Shown one piece after another: positions 1 to 8,979 of a stretch of 64,000 nt of DNA (its first letter is position 1; the number at the start of each line of letters is the position of its first letter). The notes under the pieces were generated by a model. It saw only the letters and a program-made list of their open reading frames with translations. It was not told the origin of the DNA and ran no database searches. A program made the translations under genes and the position numbers. This DNA is from Alphaproteobacteria bacterium HGW-Alphaproteobacteria-1 (GTDB lineage: Bacteria > Pseudomonadota > Alphaproteobacteria > Rhodobacterales > Rhodobacteraceae): positions 62,001 to 126,000 of the forward strand of contig PHEQ01000010.1 in assembly GCA_002842985.1 (NCBI GenBank), given 5' to 3'.

Positions 1-772
1 CCCGGTGCACGCGCGCGCCGCGGCGCTGGGCTTGCCGGTGCGCCACCCGGTGAGCCTCAAGGACGCAGAGGCGCAGGCGCAATTTGCCGCGCTTGGGGCC
101 GATGTGGCGGTGGTGGTGGCCTATGGGCTCATTCTGCCACAGGCGGTCCTCGACGCGCCGCGCCTGGGATGTCTCAACATCCACGCCTCGCTTTTGCCGC
201 GCTGGCGGGGGGCGGCGCCCGTTCACCGCGCGATCATGGCGGGCGATGCCGAAACCGGGGTTTGCATCATGCAGATGGAGGCGGGGCTCGATACCGGGCC
301 GGTTCTGCTGCGCGAGGCGGTGGAGATCGGGGCGCAGGAGACGACCGGGCAGCTGCACGACCGGCTGTCGATGTTGGGGGCGCAGCTCATTGTCGAGGCG
401 CTGGCGCGGCTGCCGGATCTGGTGCCGGAGCCGCAACCCGAGGAGGGCGCCACCTATGCCGCCAAGATCGACAAGGCCGAGGCGCGGATCGACTGGACGC
501 GCCCCGCCGCGGAGGTGGATCGGCGCATCCGGGGCCTGGCGCCCTTTCCCGGCGCGTGGTTCGAGGTTGCCGGCGAGCGGGTCAAGGTGCTTGCCTCCTC
601 TCGCGCGCAGGGGCATGGCGCGCCGGGACAGGTGCTTGATGCCGCCCCCACCGTGGCCTGCGGCACCGGCGCGGTGCGGCTTTTGCGCTTGCAACGGGCG
701 GGGCGTGCGGCGCAGGATGCGCCCGAGTTCCTGCGCGGCATGACGCTCGTGCCGGGCACGCGGTTGGGGTGA
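1..772 (+). CDS. fmt: Methionyl-tRNA formyltransferase, 3' part
   Basis: Transfers a formyl group from 10-formyl-tetrahydrofolate to initiator Met-tRNA in the cytoplasm. The gene enters from the left edge, so about 50 N-terminal residues of a usual ~300-315 are missing. The visible part keeps the catalytic core: N-I-H followed by [16 protein letters not shown], then GDAETGV and the GLDTG loop, which supply the Asn, His and Asp active-site residues of the family. A C-terminal OB-like tRNA-binding domain follows. The stop lies 4 bases before a small membrane gene, so the two are probably cotranscribed. def usually precedes fmt but would be outside this window. Confidence 0.95.
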   Translation, partial: PVHARAAALGLPVRHPVSLKDAEAQAQFAALGADVAVVVAYGLILPQAVLDAPRLGCLNIHASLLPRWRGAAPVHRAIMAGDAETGVCIMQMEAGLDTGPVLLREAVEIGAQETTGQLHDRLSMLGAQLIVEALARLPDLVPEPQPEEGATYAAKIDKAEARIDWTRPAAEVDRRIRGLAPFPGAWFEVAGERVKVLASSRAQGHGAPGQVLDAAPTVACGTGAVRLLRLQRAGRAAQDAPEFLRGMTLVPGTRLG

Positions 773-776
773 GACG

Positions 777-1019
777 ATGTTCCTGCAACTTTTCGGCACG
801 GTGGTGATCGCGGGCATCGTCGGCTACGTGAGCGAAAAGAGCGGGTTCACCCGCAACGGGTATCTGCCGTCGATCATCATCTGCGTGGGGGGCGCCTTTC
901 TGTTCTATTTCGTCCGGATCATGTTCGGCATCCGCTTCGGTGCGCCGGGGGTGGATGCGATCCTGTCATCGGTCGGCGCGCTGATCATCGTGCCGACCCA
1001 TTGGCGCAACCGGAGGTAA
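777..1019 (+). CDS. Small membrane protein, possibly YeaQ/GlsB-like
   Basis: An 80-residue protein with three hydrophobic stretches (about residues 4-18, 30-50 and 58-72), so a small inner-membrane protein. The spacing of Gly-rich helices resembles the transglycosylase-associated (YeaQ/YmgE/GlsB) family, a group of small stress-related membrane proteins with no settled function; that assignment is tentative. It begins 4 bases after fmt, and a second protein of similar build follows 5 bases downstream, suggesting a duplicated pair in the fmt operon. Confidence 0.75.
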   Translation: MFLQLFGTVVIAGIVGYVSEKSGFTRNGYLPSIIICVGGAFLFYFVRIMFGIRFGAPGVDAILSSVGALIIVPTHWRNRR

Positions 1020-1024
1020 CGGGC

Positions 1025-1264
1025 ATGGGCATCATCGGGCTTCTGATCGTGGGTATCGCGGCGGGGTTTCTTGCCACCCGGCTGATGGGGGTGGAGATGG
1101 GGGTGGTGCCCACTGCTCTCATCGGCATCGCAGGCGCGCTCATCGGGGCGGTGGTGATCCGCATGGTGCTGATGATCACCGGGCTTCTGGGCGGGCTGAT
1201 CGGCGCGGTGCTGGGTGCGATGCTGCTGGTTTATCTGTGGAAACTGGTGGGCGAGCGGCGCTAG
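1025..1264 (+). CDS. Small membrane protein, YeaQ/GlsB-like
   Basis: A 79-residue, very hydrophobic protein with three predicted helices and many GxxxG-type glycines, as in the transglycosylase-associated (YeaQ/YmgE/GlsB) family. I chose the ATG at 1025 rather than a TTG at 1001 because a GGAGG ribosome site at about 1012-1016 sits at normal distance from 1025, and the TTG would lie inside the preceding gene. It probably shares a transcript with fmt and the preceding gene. The role is unknown. Confidence 0.75.
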   Translation: MGIIGLLIVGIAAGFLATRLMGVEMGVVPTALIGIAGALIGAVVIRMVLMITGLLGGLIGAVLGAMLLVYLWKLVGERR

Positions 1265-1350
1265 GGCGGCAGTCGGGTGCGCGGTCGCGTGATCAACAGG
1301 CCCCCTCGCGCAACGCGCGCGACAGGGACTGCCGTCAGGCGCGCGGCCGG

Positions 1351-1611
1351 TCAGGCCATGCCGAGTGCCTGCTTGTACATTTCCAGCACCGCCTCTTCCT
1401 CGGCAATATCGTCCTTGTCGCGCTTGCGCAGCGCGATGACCTTGCGCATCACCTTGGTGTCATAGCCGCGCCCCTTGGCCTCGGCCATCACTTCCTTTTG
1501 CTGGTCGGCGATGTCCTTTTTCTCGGCTTCCAGCCGCTCGAAGCGCTCGATGAACTGGCGCAGTTCCTCGGCGGTCACACTGTAGCTGGTGTCTGATGTC
1601 ATGTCGTTCAT
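1351..1611 (-). CDS. gapR: GapR/DUF2312 nucleoid-associated protein
   Basis: An 86-residue, highly charged, helical protein of the DUF2312/UPF0335 family. In Caulobacter the family member GapR binds AT-rich, overtwisted DNA ahead of replication forks and helps topoisomerases. The sequence shows the typical core: a first helix ending in ERFERLEAEKKDI, a K-rich middle (DQQKEVMAEAKGRGYD) and the RKVIALRKRDKDD segment. The start at 1611 is preferred over a longer frame because a GGAGG site lies just upstream of it and homologous proteins are about 80-90 residues. It is a single gene with its own upstream region. Confidence 0.88.
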   Translation of the reverse strand: MNDMTSDTSYSVTAEELRQFIERFERLEAEKKDIADQQKEVMAEAKGRGYDTKVMRKVIALRKRDKDDIAEEEAVLEMYKQALGMA

Positions 1612-1740
1612 GGGGGCCTCCGCTCGGGTCAGGGGGTAGACGTAGCCGCGCCGCGCCGCGCGCGCAAGGCTCAAGCGGCGCTTGCGCGGCGGGGCGCTTT
1701 GGCCTAGGCGACGGGCGGCGCAAGTGGAAGGAGAGCCGTC

Positions 1741-1956
1741 ATGGAAATGCTGGTCTGGGCCGGAGCGCTCGTGTCGCTGGCCGGTCTTGCGGGGCTGGTC
1801 TGGTGCATCCTCAAGGTCTGGCGCGCGCGCCGGGCGGGGCTTTCGGACGCGGAATTGCGCGCCGCGGTGCGGGCGGTGGTGCCGCTCAACATGGGGGCGC
1901 TGTTCTTGTCGGTGATCGGGCTGATGATGGTGGTTCTCGGGATCATGCTGGGCTGA
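1741..1956 (+). CDS. Hypothetical two-helix membrane protein
   Basis: A 71-residue protein with an N-terminal helix (about 5-24), a basic loop (KVWRARRAG) and a second helix (about 50-69). An AAGGAG-type ribosome site precedes the ATG. I do not recognise a named family. Its 3' end overlaps the 3' end of the convergent FadJ-like gene by 14 bases. Confidence 0.65.
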   Translation: MEMLVWAGALVSLAGLAGLVWCILKVWRARRAGLSDAELRAAVRAVVPLNMGALFLSVIGLMMVVLGIMLG

Positions 1957-3829
1957 TTTCCGCAGCCCTGCGCCCGAAATAACCCAGCCCCTCCTTGATC
2001 CGGGTAAGCAGCGCCGGATGCGGTGACCAGAGCGGGGCAGAGAGCGGCGCGAGCGCCTTCATGTCCTTGAGCAGCGCCATGAGCCCGCGCGCATCCGCTT
2101 GACAGAGCGGCCCGCCCGCCTCTCGCGACTGGCCGAGCGCGTGTACGACGATCACGTCGAGATCACCCGGGCGCAGCACTGCGCCTGCCGCGATCAGCCG
2201 CTCGGCGGCGTTGACCAGCGCGGCGTGGAGCGCGTGTTCGGGTGACACGCCGCCGGGCAGCGGCGTGGTCAGGTCGCCGCGGGGCGCGCGCGGACCCTCG
2301 GGCGGATGGTCGTAGAATCCGCGCCCGGAGGTGCGCCCGACCGCACCGCGCGCCAGCCGTTCGGCCAGCGGGCCATCGGTGCCGGGGGCAGGCAGGCCGA
2401 GACGCGGCGCGAGCGCCGCAAGGCGCGCCTGCACGGCGGCGAGGCCCTCGTGATCCATCGAGAGGCACGGCCCCCGGGCAAAGCCGAGCGCGGTTGCGCC
2501 TGCATCCACCTCGGCCACGCTGACCCCGGCGCGCAGGAGGGCCAGCGCGGCCAGATCGAGCGCGCCCTGCAAAACATGGCCGATGCCCGGTCCTGCCGCA
2601 GGCAGCGTGGCGCGCACAAATACGATCTGCGCCAGCGTAAAAAGCCGTGCCAGACCGGCCACATCCGCCGCCGGAACACCCGGCGCGACGCCCAGCTCGG
2701 CAAACGGCATCGTGTCCGCGTAGCGCAGCCACAGTCCGGTCGATCCGAACCCTGCGCCGGTATCGAGCCGCAGCCGCGCGGCAGCGGCGGGGGCGGGGGG
2801 GCCCGCCTCGATCCAGAGATCGGCCCAACCGTCGCCCGGCCCCTCATCAGGCACGCGGCGAAGCGCGCAGCCCGCTGCGACAAGCCGTTCCCCAAGCGCG
2901 TCCGAAAGCGGGCCGGTCAGGGCAATCCGACTTATCTTGCGGGGATTTGCCAACCGCGCCTCGGGCAGGGCGCGCGCGCGCGCCTCGGCCACATGGACAT
3001 GGCGCATGGCGCGCGCGCTTCGGCTTTGCGCGCGTTCCTCGAACAGCACCTCCTCAAGCGCCAGGCCCTGCGGCAACGGCAGGAGTTGCGCCGCCTCGAC
3101 GGCCCGCAGGATGTCGGCGGCGGCTCCCTTTGCCGTGCCCACGTGGCGACGCACGGTGGCAACTGCCTTCTGATAGCCCGCAGGATCGGAGAGGCCGCGC
3201 TGCGGGGGGGGATGGGCTGTGCCCTGTGCCAGACCTCTGGCCAGGGTCACGGCCGCGCTCTCGGCATCGGCGGCCACGATGCTCTCGAGCATCGGGCGCA
3301 GCCGGGCATCGGTCGCGCGCACCGAGCGACCGGAGAGCATGAGTTCAAGCGCTGCCTGCGCGCCGACAAGGCGCGGCAGGCGCTGCGTCACGCCCGCACC
3401 GGGCATCATGCCAAGACTGATTTCCGGCAGGGCAAGGCGCGCGCCCTCATGGGCCACGCGGGCATCGGCGGCCAGTGCCAGCGACAGCCCCGCGCCGAGC
3501 ACATTGCCATGGAGGGCGGCAATCACGGGCAGGGGGCACGCTGCCACCGCGCGGCAGAGATCCGAGGCGGACGGGGCCACCGGGGGCGCATCATATTCGG
3601 ACAGATCAACGCCCGAGGAAAACCCCTCGCCTGCGCCGGCGATCACGATGGCCAGAGAGGCACCAGAGGCCGAGGCGTCGGCCAACGCGGCGATCAGCTC
3701 GGCGCGCAATTCCGGTGCGAGCGCGTTGGCCACGGGCCGATTGAGGCGCAGCACCGCCACGCCGTCGCGTTCTTCACGGTCGATATACCCGCCCACCTGT
3801 GCGCCACCCGCGATTTGACCTTTGGTCAA
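1943..3829 (-). CDS. Degenerate FadJ-like protein (crotonase plus 3-hydroxyacyl-CoA dehydrogenase remnants)
   Basis: A 628-residue protein with the layout of the beta-oxidation multifunctional enzyme (hydratase/isomerase then 3-hydroxyacyl-CoA dehydrogenase), but shorter than the usual ~700-730. The crotonase domain (about 15-190) keeps the oxyanion-hole glycines (HGNVLGAGL) and the second acidic residue (PEISLG), while the first catalytic Glu position reads Ser. The NAD-binding part (about 300-400) has no GxGxxG motif and no HFFSP-like catalytic His, and is about half the normal length. The C-terminal helical domain (about 410-620) with RTSGRGFYD is recognisable. Hydratase and dehydrogenase activities are therefore doubtful; an isomerase or scaffolding role is possible. 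The start is uncertain: TTG at 3829 without a clear ribosome site, or GTG at 3796. Confidence 0.8.
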   Translation of the reverse strand: MTKGQIAGGAQVGGYIDREERDGVAVLRLNRPVANALAPELRAELIAALADASASGASLAIVIAGAGEGFSSGVDLSEYDAPPVAPSASDLCRAVAACPLPVIAALHGNVLGAGLSLALAADARVAHEGARLALPEISLGMMPGAGVTQRLPRLVGAQAALELMLSGRSVRATDARLRPMLESIVAADAESAAVTLARGLAQGTAHPPPQRGLSDPAGYQKAVATVRRHVGTAKGAAADILRAVEAAQLLPLPQGLALEEVLFEERAQSRSARAMRHVHVAEARARALPEARLANPRKISRIALTGPLSDALGERLVAAGCALRRVPDEGPGDGWADLWIEAGPPAPAAAARLRLDTGAGFGSTGLWLRYADTMPFAELGVAPGVPAADVAGLARLFTLAQIVFVRATLPAAGPGIGHVLQGALDLAALALLRAGVSVAEVDAGATALGFARGPCLSMDHEGLAAVQARLAALAPRLGLPAPGTDGPLAERLARGAVGRTSGRGFYDHPPEGPRAPRGDLTTPLPGGVSPEHALHAALVNAAERLIAAGAVLRPGDLDVIVVHALGQSREAGGPLCQADARGLMALLKDMKALAPLSAPLWSPHPALLTRIKEGLGYFGRRAAEISPA

Positions 3830-3877
3830 TTACTACGGCTTATCGGTGCGGGCGCAAGTCTGGCGGTTCGGGCGCGG

Positions 3878-4087
3878 TCAGACCGGCATGTTGTCGAACT
3901 CGGCCTCGATGGCCTCGCTCAGCAAAGTCTCATGCAGGGATTTGATTCGCGCGGGCACGGCGTGGCCTTCATTGCGCAGGCTCACAATCACTTTGCGCAA
4001 CTGCGGCTCAAGCGTGTAGCGGGTGTCGGGCGCGGTGGCCCGGACGAGGGTCTGGAGACGGTCAAGCTCCGCGGCAAGATAGGTCAT
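3878..4087 (-). CDS. Hypothetical protein, 69 residues
   Basis: A small, soluble, mostly helical protein of unknown function. It has no membrane segment and no motif I recognise. A good GGGAGGA ribosome site lies just upstream of its ATG and codon use matches the neighbours, which supports a real gene. It sits between the DksA-like gene and the FadJ-like gene, all on the minus strand. Confidence 0.6.
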   Translation of the reverse strand: MTYLAAELDRLQTLVRATAPDTRYTLEPQLRKVIVSLRNEGHAVPARIKSLHETLLSEAIEAEFDNMPV

Positions 4088-4177
4088 GGCAGTCCTCCCA
4101 AGCAGGCCTCAACTCTAGCGTGTTATGGCCTCGCGCGAAATGGATATCGCACCCGCGCGACAGAATTGTGAACAGCG

Positions 4178-4504
4178 TCACGAAATTTGGGCGGCGCAAC
4201 GCTGACAGAGCGGGGTTTCGGGCAGAATATCGAGCCGCGCGGTCGATATCTCCTCGGCGCACCGGGTGCAGGTGCCGTAGCTGCCCGCGCGAATCCGGTC
4301 GAGCGCCGCGCGGATACGCGCGATCTCCGCCTCGCCCGCCTGCCCAAGATGTTCCAGAACCTCGTCGCCCTCGCGTTCGATGGCGTCGTCGTCCCAGTCG
4401 CTGTCGCGGGGGGCGTCAAGCTCGGCCTCGATGGCGTGGAGGCGCGTGTCCAGTTGGTGCAGGCGGCGCAGAAGGGCGTCGCGGTAGATGGCGGTATCAA
4501 GCAT
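4178..4504 (-). CDS. DksA/TraR-type C4 zinc-finger protein
   Basis: A 108-residue protein of the DksA/TraR family. The first ~75 residues form an acidic helical hairpin-like region (DSDWDDDAIEREGDE). The C-terminal part carries the four-cysteine zinc finger CTRC...CQRC (about 79-103). DksA relatives insert into the RNA polymerase secondary channel and modulate initiation, often with ppGpp. This copy is shorter than DksA (~150), so it belongs to the short TraR/YbiI-like class and its target is unknown. Confidence 0.85.
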   Translation of the reverse strand: MLDTAIYRDALLRRLHQLDTRLHAIEAELDAPRDSDWDDDAIEREGDEVLEHLGQAGEAEIARIRAALDRIRAGSYGTCTRCAEEISTARLDILPETPLCQRCAAQIS

Positions 4505-4564
4505 GGCCGTCCTCCCTTTGCGCGACAGAATCGCATATTTGCGGGTTTTCGGCCTTGACCCATG

Positions 4565-5515
4565 TCAACCCGGGCTCTCGGCGAGCGGTTGCGGCGCATC
4601 CCGCACCGGGGCGGCCTGCGTCGCCGGTCCCGAGAGCCGCAGGGCGCGCCAGCCGTCACGCTGCCCGAGCCGCCCCTCGGCCACCGTTTGCCCGCCGGGG
4701 GCCAGAAGCTGCGCTGTGGCCAGGCTGTCATGGGGCAGGTTGAGTCGGTCCCCGGGCCTGAGCGCCATTGCCCTGCGCAGCGGCAGGTTGAGTCGGGCAA
4801 GCACCACCTCGAGCACGGCCGGGGCCGCAAGTGCGATGGTGGCCAGATCTGATGTGGACTCCGCGCGGCGGGGTGTCACGGTGCCCGCCGCGCGCGCGGA
4901 CGGGCCGACCGGGGCCGGGGGAAGAAGCAGGTCGAGCCGCCCGCTCCGGGTGCCCTGTTCTAGGTCGACGGTGATGCGAAAGAGGTCAAATTCGGGTGCG
5001 GGAAGAAGCAGCGCCAGCGCGCGTCCGTCCTCGACCCGGTCGCCATAGCGAAAGCCGCTTGGCCGGTGGTGGTGGCCTGCCGCCATTTCCACGTCGAAGC
5101 CCGCAAGCACGGCGTCGATCAGCGGGGCGACCATGGCCGCGTCGGTGCGGGTGGCGGGGCGCGGGCGCACCGTGCCGGGCAGCACCTGCCCGATCGTCTG
5201 CACCTCGATCATCCCGGCCATGAGCGCAAGATCGAGCCGCAAGGCCCCGCGCGCGCCGCCCGTCCCGTCAAGGAGCATGAAGAGCCCCTCCGCCCCCAGT
5301 GCGCGCTCTATCTCACCCGCCTCGATCCGGCGCTGTTCGACGGTGGCCACTGTCAGGGCGAGGCCGAACAGCGTATCGGCCGCGCGCGCCAGCGACAGGC
5401 GCAACGCCTTCACCGGCGACATCACGCGCGGATCGCTGGATTCGCGCGTTGCGCGGGTCTTGCGTCGGAGAACCGATGCCTGTTGCAGGGCCGTCATGGG
5501 CGGGGCCGTCCACAT
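4565..5515 (-). CDS. FliM/FliN-family motor-switch-like protein
   Basis: A 316-residue protein whose middle resembles the FliM core (SPVKALRLSLARAAD through the LIDAVLAGFDVEM segment), with a C-terminal SpoA-like domain (about 225-300, with RPGDRLNLP). FliM and FliN form the cytoplasmic C-ring of the flagellum that sets rotation direction. The N-terminal CheY-binding EIDALL-type motif of classical FliM is not visible. No flagellar genes flank it; a FliG gene lies 27 kb away in this window. It may be the working FliM of this lineage or a second FliM-like protein. An ATG at 5497 is an alternative start. Confidence 0.72.
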   Translation of the reverse strand: MWTAPPMTALQQASVLRRKTRATRESSDPRVMSPVKALRLSLARAADTLFGLALTVATVEQRRIEAGEIERALGAEGLFMLLDGTGGARGALRLDLALMAGMIEVQTIGQVLPGTVRPRPATRTDAAMVAPLIDAVLAGFDVEMAAGHHHRPSGFRYGDRVEDGRALALLLPAPEFDLFRITVDLEQGTRSGRLDLLLPPAPVGPSARAAGTVTPRRAESTSDLATIALAAPAVLEVVLARLNLPLRRAMALRPGDRLNLPHDSLATAQLLAPGGQTVAEGRLGQRDGWRALRLSGPATQAAPVRDAPQPLAESPG

Positions 5516-5562
5516 TCTGTGTCGATCCCCATCACCCTAGGGGCCAGGCCTTACCATTTCGT

Positions 5563-8259
5563 TTACACGGCTCCTTGCGCGGTCATGTATTCGACCGTGA
5601 GGGGCAGGGACACGCGAAACGCCGCGCCCTTCTGACCCGGCAGGTAGGAGATCTCGCCGCCGAGCCGCTCCATGATCTCGCGGCATATGGCAAGGCCAAG
5701 CCCCGCGCCACTGACGCGGGTCTGGCCGATGCGCGAGAATTTCTCGAAGATCACGGCGTGTTTGTCGGTGGGAATGCCGCGCCCATTGTCCACGAAATCC
5801 ACCACAAGCTGACCGTCCGAGACCGTGACCCGAATGTTGAGGATCGCGGGCTTGGCATCGCAATACTTGCGCGCATTGCTGATGAGGTTGATGAACACCT
5901 GCGCCAGCCGATCGAGATCGGTGGTCAATTCAACCTGTTCGTTCGCGCGCACGCGCCGGATGCGGAACCCGTCCCCATCGCCGCCCGCCGCGCGCACCGA
6001 CCGGTCAAGCAGCGCCTCGAGCGTACCGGTCTGGATGTTGAGTTCCACCTGCCCGTTCTCCAGTACACTGAGGTCAAGCAGGTCGTCGAGAAGCCGCGTC
6101 AGGCGCACGGTCTCGTCATGGATGATCGTGGCGTATTTGCTTTGCTCGTCGGGGCTGAGATCCTCGGTGTCACGCAGGATTTCGGAGAACGCCCGGATCG
6201 AGGTCATCGGTGTGCGCAACTCGTGGCTGATCTGGCTGAGAAAGCCATCCTTTTGCACCGAAATCTGCGTAAGTGTCTCGTTGGCCTGCCGCAACTGGCG
6301 TGCGGTGCGGGCAAGCTCCTGTGACTTGGCCTCAAGCTGACTGGAATATTCCATGATCTGCGCGGTTTCATCGGCCACCGCCATCAGGTCCTCGACCGAG
6401 ACAGCCGCCCCGCCCACGATCTGCCCGATCATCGCATGGGCGGTGGCCGCGCCCACCGATCCGGCGAGCGCACGCTCCAGTTCCTGAAGGAAATCGGGAC
6501 TTGGTTCGGGCAGGTAACCCGCCACGCCCTGCCGCGCTGCCACCGCAGAAAATAGCGCCTGCGCCTCGCGCGCGCCCATGATGCGCTGCGCCATGATCAG
6601 CAGGTCCTCGCTCTGCGCCATGCCGCCGGACCAGCCACCCGGCGCACTCGGATGGTCAAAGGAATTGACGAATTGCGCCCCTTGCAGCCGTTCGATCGGT
6701 TGCGGAAAACTCAGGAGAGAGCCCAGGATGAAGGCCGAGACATTGAGCAGCAGCGACCACATCAGCGCGTGGATCACCGGGTCCATGTGCTCGGCGCCGA
6801 AGAGCGCCCGCGGGCGCAGCCAGCCTTGCCCCCAAAGCCCGTGGTCGAACACCGACTGCGGCAGGATCGCCGAAGGCCCGAAGCTGGGCAGGAACAGGCA
6901 GTAAAGCCAGACCGCCGCGCCAAGGGTCAGCCCCGCAAGCGCGCCCGTCCGTGTCGCGCCGCGCCAGAACAGCCCGCCCATCAGCGCGGGCAGGAACTGC
7001 GCCACGCCGACAAAGGCGATGAGACCGATCGCCGCCAGCGCCGTGCCGCCCCCCGACATCCGAAAATAGACATAACCCAGAAACAGCACGCCCCCGATGC
7101 TGAGCCGCCGCGCCATCAGCGCCACGGTGCGCACATCGCCCGAGACAACCGCCGCCATGCCCGAATAATGCAGCCAGAGCGGCATCACGACATGGTTGGA
7201 AACCATCGTCGAGAGGGCGATGGCCGCCACGATCACCATGGAAGTGGCGCTGGAAAACCCGCCGAGAAACGACAGGATCGCCAGACCGTCGCGGCCCTCC
7301 ATCAGCGGCAGGGTCAGCACGAAGAGGTCCGGGTTGGCCCCCGCGGGCATCATGTCGAGCCCGACCACCGCGATCGGAACTACGAAGAGGCTCATCAGCA
7401 TGAGATAGGCCGGAAACGCCCAGGCGGCGGTGCGCAGGTGCTCATCCGCCTCGTTCTCGACCACCAGCACTTGAAACATGCGCGGCAGCGTCAGAAAGGC
7501 CATGGCCGACAGCATCGTGAGGCCGACCCAGCGGCTGCCCGAGACCTCGAAACGGGCAATGGCGGAGGTCTCGATCCGGTCTAGCGTCGGCCCGATGCCG
7601 CCCGACAGCCCCCAGACAACGAACACGCCGACCGCGAGCAGGGCAAAGAGCTTGACCACCGCCTCGAGGGCGATGGCCATGACCACGCCGTGATGGCGTT
7701 CGTTGGCATCGAGATTGCGCGTGCCGAAGAGAATCGTGAAGAGCGCCAGCCCCGCCGCGACCCAGAGCGCGGTGGATTGCATGTCCGGCAGCGTGCCTGC
7801 CTCCGGGTCTGTCTCGGCGAAGGCGGCAAAGGACAGCGTGACCGATTGCAGTTGCAGCGCGATATAGGGCGTGGTGGCCACGACCGCGAGCACCGTCACC
7901 AGCACCGCAAGCAGGTTCGACTTGCCATAGCGCGAGGAAATCAGATCGGCGATGGACGTGATGCGCTGGCTGCGACCGACCCGCACCAGCCGCCTCAACG
8001 TCCACCACCAGCCGACCATGACGAGGGTGGGACCAAGATAGATGGTGACGAACTCAAGCCCCGAGCGCGCGGCAAAGCCGACCGCACCATAGAATGTCCA
8101 GGCGGTGCAGTAGATCGAGAGCGACAGCGTATAGACCACCGATGAGCGCAGCCAGCTTCCCCGACCCATCATCGCCGCACGATCCGCCGCGAATGCGACC
8201 GAGAAGAGCAGCACCACATATAAAAGGCAGACAAGGATCAGCAGGTTGAGAACGGTCAT
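5563..8259 (-). CDS. CbrA-type hybrid: sodium/solute symporter fused to histidine kinase
   Basis: An 898-residue inner-membrane protein. Residues ~1-500 form a sodium:solute symporter (SLC5/PutP-type) domain with about 12-13 helices. Residues ~520-610 look like a STAC linker, followed by a coiled coil (~620-660), a HisKA domain with the phosphorylation site ISHELRTPMTS, and an HATPase domain with N (LISNARKY), G1 (DNGRGIP) and G2 (GAGLGLAI) boxes. CbrA and CrbS proteins use this architecture to couple solute uptake or sensing to gene control. The PAS domain found in some relatives is not visible. The start overlaps the upstream small membrane gene by 4 bases, and a response regulator lies just above that, so this is one signalling operon. 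The substrate is unknown. Confidence 0.9.
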   Translation of the reverse strand: MTVLNLLILVCLLYVVLLFSVAFAADRAAMMGRGSWLRSSVVYTLSLSIYCTAWTFYGAVGFAARSGLEFVTIYLGPTLVMVGWWWTLRRLVRVGRSQRITSIADLISSRYGKSNLLAVLVTVLAVVATTPYIALQLQSVTLSFAAFAETDPEAGTLPDMQSTALWVAAGLALFTILFGTRNLDANERHHGVVMAIALEAVVKLFALLAVGVFVVWGLSGGIGPTLDRIETSAIARFEVSGSRWVGLTMLSAMAFLTLPRMFQVLVVENEADEHLRTAAWAFPAYLMLMSLFVVPIAVVGLDMMPAGANPDLFVLTLPLMEGRDGLAILSFLGGFSSATSMVIVAAIALSTMVSNHVVMPLWLHYSGMAAVVSGDVRTVALMARRLSIGGVLFLGYVYFRMSGGGTALAAIGLIAFVGVAQFLPALMGGLFWRGATRTGALAGLTLGAAVWLYCLFLPSFGPSAILPQSVFDHGLWGQGWLRPRALFGAEHMDPVIHALMWSLLLNVSAFILGSLLSFPQPIERLQGAQFVNSFDHPSAPGGWSGGMAQSEDLLIMAQRIMGAREAQALFSAVAARQGVAGYLPEPSPDFLQELERALAGSVGAATAHAMIGQIVGGAAVSVEDLMAVADETAQIMEYSSQLEAKSQELARTARQLRQANETLTQISVQKDGFLSQISHELRTPMTSIRAFSEILRDTEDLSPDEQSKYATIIHDETVRLTRLLDDLLDLSVLENGQVELNIQTGTLEALLDRSVRAAGGDGDGFRIRRVRANEQVELTTDLDRLAQVFINLISNARKYCDAKPAILNIRVTVSDGQLVVDFVDNGRGIPTDKHAVIFEKFSRIGQTRVSGAGLGLAICREIMERLGGEISYLPGQKGAAFRVSLPLTVEYMTAQGAV

Positions 8260-8543
8260 GTCCCGCCTGTTTCCTCATGTTCGCTGCGCGTGCCGTCGCG
8301 TTCGTTGTCGTCAAGGCGCAGATGACGCGAGATGATCGCCGAGGCGAGGATCAGAACCACCCACAGGCCGAAGACATAAATCAACGATTGCACCGTGCTG
8401 TCGGAGGTTGGCGATCCCTTCCACAGCAGCGGCAGACAGAACAGAACCCCGCCGATGAGCGGCAGTATCCGCGCCGCATCCGCCAGACGCCGCCGCCGAT
8501 AGGTGCGCCGGGCAAGAAAGAGCGGGGTGCGCTCGGGGCTCAC
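8256..8543 (-). CDS. Small membrane protein in the symporter-kinase operon
   Basis: A 95-residue protein with two predicted helices (about 25-43 and 52-72), a basic N-terminus and a charged, hydrophilic C-terminal tail. It overlaps the response-regulator gene and the kinase gene by 4 bases each, so the three are translated together. By position it recalls the small accessory subunits found beside some SSS transporters (DUF4212), but I cannot confirm the family from sequence. It could assist folding or activity of the symporter-kinase. Confidence 0.75.
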   Translation of the reverse strand: MSPERTPLFLARRTYRRRRLADAARILPLIGGVLFCLPLLWKGSPTSDSTVQSLIYVFGLWVVLILASAIISRHLRLDDNERDGTRSEHEETGGT

Positions 8544-8908
8544 GTCTGTGCCAGTGCGCGCACGGCGGCGAGCATATCGGCATTGGAAAAGGGCTTGGTC
8601 ATGTAACGGCTCGCGCCTGCGCGCTCGGCCAGTTCGCGGTCACGGGTCTGGCCACGCGCTGTCAGCATCAGCACGGGCGTAGCGGCGTAATCCTCATCCT
8701 CTCGGATTTCGCCAAGGATGTCATAGCCGCTCTTGCCCGGCAGCATCACGTCGAGAATGATCAGATCGGGCGCGCGGCGGCGCACCGCCTCCATGGCATC
8801 ATGGCCATTGGCATGGGTCTTTACCTCCCAACCGTCGCGCGACAGGATGAAACTGATCGCCTCGATGATATTGGGCTCGTCCTCGATCAGCAGAACCTTT
8901 TTGCCCAT
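8540..8908 (-). CDS. Single-domain response regulator
   Basis: A 122-residue protein made of one receiver (REC) domain: acidic pocket EDEP, phospho-acceptor Asp in LIILDVMLPG (~residue 53), Thr in LMLTARG and Lys in YMTKPFSN. No output domain follows, so it acts by protein contact, like CheY or a phosphorelay intermediate. The ATG at 8908 is chosen because of a GGAGG site and because the receiver fold begins directly after it (GKKVLLIEDEP). It heads the operon with the small membrane protein and the symporter-kinase, its likely phospho-donor. Confidence 0.88.
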   Translation of the reverse strand: MGKKVLLIEDEPNIIEAISFILSRDGWEVKTHANGHDAMEAVRRRAPDLIILDVMLPGKSGYDILGEIREDEDYAATPVLMLTARGQTRDRELAERAGASRYMTKPFSNADMLAAVRALAQT

Positions 8909-8979
8909 GCACCGGCCTCCCCTCCGTTGCAGGTGCGCATCGCACCCGCGCTCACTATTCTCCATTCCGGCCCGCCCTG

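Noticed and set aside
2306-4171. A 621-codon plus-strand frame opposite the FadJ-like gene
   Set aside because: Antisense shadow; the minus-strand product has recognisable domains and this one does not.
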